From: Theropithecus gelada
Taxonomy: Eukaryota; Chordata; Mammalia; Primates; Cercopithecidae
NCBI RefSeq assembly: GCF_003255815.1
Contig: NC_037668.1
Span: 12,179,069 to 12,243,068, forward strand
Direction: 5' to 3'
DNA length: 64,000 nt
Shown here: piece by piece, positions 1-64,000 of the stretch
Position numbering within the stretch: the first letter of the stretch is position 1
Layout of the letters: every line of letters begins with the position of its first letter
Notes under the pieces: generated by a model
What the model was told of the DNA's origin: nothing
Database searches by the model: none
What the model saw: only the letters and a program-made list of their open reading frames with translations
Translations under genes and position numbers: made by a program

Positions 1-190
1 AAGTCCTAAGGAGGAAGACTATCTTCACAGCACTTTGGTTAGCAGGTTACATTTCTGGAACAGTCCTGAGTGATATGTTCCCACGGATGGTTAACTCAAA
101 GAATACAGCTATTTGGGATGAAAGAGAAGGCAGAGTCCTGAATGCCCCCGCCCCTTCCCCGTTTCTAGCTCCGTCCTTCTGCTAACCTAC
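1..190 (-). other. Start of NOTCH2 intron 6
   Basis: Only the donor-proximal 190 bases are in the window, beginning with GTAGGTTAGC on the minus strand at position 190. I see no repeat or other element in it. Confidence 0.9.
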
Positions 191-62101
<61,911 letters not shown>

Positions 62102-62574
62102 CTAAAAATAGAAACAAATGCACATTAGAAGTAAGTCACCAATCATAACCCTAAGACACCAAAGAAGAGTAATCCAATCCAGATCAACATTCATTCCCAC
62201 CTAATTTGGGTTTCTTTTTAGAGTTTTAATCAGCTTTTTATTTTTTGGCTTCTAGCACAGAAGCCTATTCCAAAAGTATCTTCCAACAACAACCATGTTT
62301 GTGGTCCTGAATGATGCTCTTACTTTTCTGTGTTCCAATATCTCCAGCTGTTACATCTCCTTCTCCCAATTAAAAATTAAAGCCATACCATCTATGACAT
62401 GACAGATCATCTTGGGATTTAGATACTTCAGACGAGTATTCTAAGGATTCATCAATGAATGTCTAGGAAAATGTTAGATAAATAATAGATCACCATTATA
62501 TTGATGAATTACTTAGCCTTCAGGTGAAGTTTTAAAACAGACCACTTCAAGAAGTAATCAGAAACAGCAATAAC

Positions 62575-62780
62575 AGTCATTCAACAAACTGAAATTGAGA
62601 GCCTAGTATGTACCAGGCACAAAATTAGGATCCAGAAAAAAGGAGAAATGGAATACATAAACGAATAAACATAATCTCTAGCTTTAAGGGGCCCATAAAA
62701 AGATGGGGAGTAGAACATGAATACAGATTGTAGAGAGAGTATCAAAATAAATAGAAGGAGATAAAATAAAAATTCTCAAA
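62575..62780 (-). mobile_element. L2 fragment
   Basis: 'cattcaacaaactgaaattgagagcctagtatgtaccaggc' region and following text match a reversed L2 3' end. Confidence 0.65.
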
Positions 62781-63419
62781 CTCTTGATTTCCCCATTCCC
62801 TTTAAGAGACAATGAAAAGGCACTTTACCATCTGAGGCCCTCCCAAAAACAGACTATTCAGAAAAAAGAACAAAAACAACAGCAATAGTAGAAATTTTCG
62901 TTGATTTCAGCCAAGAATGGAAGAAGTCTACGCAAAATCTGCCAATCACTTGCTGGATAATTAGAGTATCTTGATTGCTTAGCTTTTAGAGTTGAAATTT
63001 TCATCACCAAAATACATATCGAGAACCCTAACAACTGAAAAGGTAAGACAGAAAGAAACTTAGTCAAACAACAAATATCAAAATTGAAGCTCATGAACTC
63101 TTCCTTGGAGGTTATTAAGATGTCCATCTCTTATGATAGTTAATGTATAAAAACCTGAAAGCAAAACTGAGAAGTTCCCACTCCAAGCTTCCTCTAACCA
63201 CAGCACTCTATGCATAAATTGTGCAAGATCAGAGACTCTAGGCCTGCCCATCCCTGGCATCAAAACCAATAGCCCAGGTGCAAGCTGGATGCCAGAACAA
63301 CTCCTCCACCAATTACTGCATAAAAGCCCTTTATTTGCCCAGTATTGTATCCAGTAGTGGAATCATTTGAGAACATGTTCACAGAAAATGCATCCCATCC
63401 TTAAAATAATATTTTTAAT

Positions 63420-63680
63420 GGTAATAGTAATAATAATAGGAGCTAACACATAGAACTTACTAAATACCAGGCACTGTCCTAAGTACTTTACATAAATTAG
63501 CTAACTAATTCAATCTTCACAACAACCCTTAGAAGTAAATTTCATTATTATACCCATTCTCAGGTGAGAAAACAGGGAGGATAAGTGGCCTGCCTACTAT
63601 CATACCAGTGAGTTAGAAAGCCAGAATTTGAATCCAGAGACTCTGCCCTTAACCACCGAGATACACTGCTTCCCACTCCC
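63420..63680 (-). mobile_element. MIR, nearly full length
   Basis: 'aggagctaacacatagaac', 'taccaggcactgtcctaagtactttac', 'caatcttcacaacaaccc', 'tttgaatccagagactctgccc' and 'ttaaccaccgag' follow the complete reversed MIR. Confidence 0.8.
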
Positions 63681-63704
63681 TGAAGTTTCTCAGGATTAGC
63701 AGGG

Positions 63705-63845
63705 TGGATATTATTATACCTATTTACCAATAGTGAAGGCCAGAGAGAATAAGTGGCCTCTTCATGGGGCATTGTACCACTAGCTGGTGGGCAGTGCTGG
63801 GCCTAGGACCCAGGTCTCTGCTAAGTCCAGCCCATCTCTATGACA
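63705..63845 (-). mobile_element. Second MIR-like fragment
   Basis: 'attattatacctatttaccaatagtgaaggccagagag' onward to 'gggcctaggacccaggtctc' again fits reversed MIR, just after the first copy. Confidence 0.5.
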
Positions 63846-64000
63846 GCTGTTGGGATCACACACAGAGTCACCAGGCTGCAGGCCCAAACAGGCAAATTCA
63901 GGAAGAGGGTCATCTTGCTGTCCATATCCCACTTCCCTGTAAGGCTCAAATGCTCCCTCTTCCCACACTGATAAGCCCAATGCAACAACTATAATTAAAA

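Larger units (their letters stand above)
62102..64000 (-). other. End of NOTCH2 intron 1
   Basis: The acceptor-proximal 1.9 kb of the first intron, ending TTTCTATTTTTAG. It holds an L2 fragment (62575-62780) and two MIR-like segments (63420-63845). No repeat was recognised in 62110-62560 or 62790-63410, and no promoter-like GC-rich region is present. Confidence 0.85.

Noticed and set aside
63700..64000. Possible promoter or CpG island near the right edge
   Set aside because: The region is MIR-derived and CpG-poor. The NOTCH2 promoter should be at exon 1, beyond the window.

Overview
This window is vertebrate, specifically catarrhine primate, genomic DNA. It holds one gene on the minus strand: the 5' part of NOTCH2. 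Exons 2 to 6 are present and complete, with intact reading frame and canonical GT/AG splice sites. In transcription order they are exon 2 (62101-62020, 82 bp), exon 3 (36218-35959, 260 bp), exon 4 (28593-28258, 336 bp), exon 5 (18251-18129, 123 bp) and exon 6 (424-191, 234 bp). Together they encode the end of the signal-peptide region and EGF-like repeats 1 to 9 (the ninth is incomplete) of the Notch-2 extracellular domain. Exon 1 with the promoter lies beyond the right edge, and exon 7 onward beyond the left edge.

The organism is most likely an Old World monkey (Cercopithecidae: macaque, baboon, guenon or relative), not human. The clearest sign is the Alu at 41097-41395. It carries the combined changes of the AluYR-type subfamilies that expanded in cercopithecids: GGCTCAAGCC, GAGACGGGCGG, ACTAGCCGGGCGAGGTGG and GAGATCCGGCC. 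The locus is the parental NOTCH2, not a NOTCH2NL copy, because exons 5 and 6 follow exon 4.

Layout by minus-strand gene order: partial intron 1 (62102-64000; MIR and L2 fragments); intron 2 (36219-62019; 25.8 kb with many Alus, two L1 3' ends, L2, MIR and hAT fossils, and microsatellites); intron 3 (28594-35958; four Alus and an ERV-L mosaic with a THE1-type 5' LTR, a broken HERV-L pol fragment and an MLT2-type 3' LTR); intron 4 (18252-28257; L1M, L2, MIR, one Alu, and a silent terminal exon just downstream of exon 4); intron 5 (425-18128; five Alus, L2 and MIR, a GA-rich minisatellite); and the start of intron 6 (1-190).

The most interesting item is at 27887-27999. It is the intronic segment that, from what I recall of NOTCH2NL, became the terminal coding exon of the human NOTCH2NL genes. 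It has an acceptor, a phase matching exon 4, and a nearby AATAAA. Here it carries four extra bases relative to the frame inferred from the human NOTCH2NL protein, so splicing to it would give a different, earlier-terminating tail. Other points of note are a MaLR/HERV-L mosaic flanked by the same 5 bp, a copy of pol sequence lodged inside its 3' LTR, a 5'-truncated Alu with the 12-bp deletion of the Yd lineage, and several local duplications. I saw no RNA genes, CRISPR arrays or second protein-coding gene.
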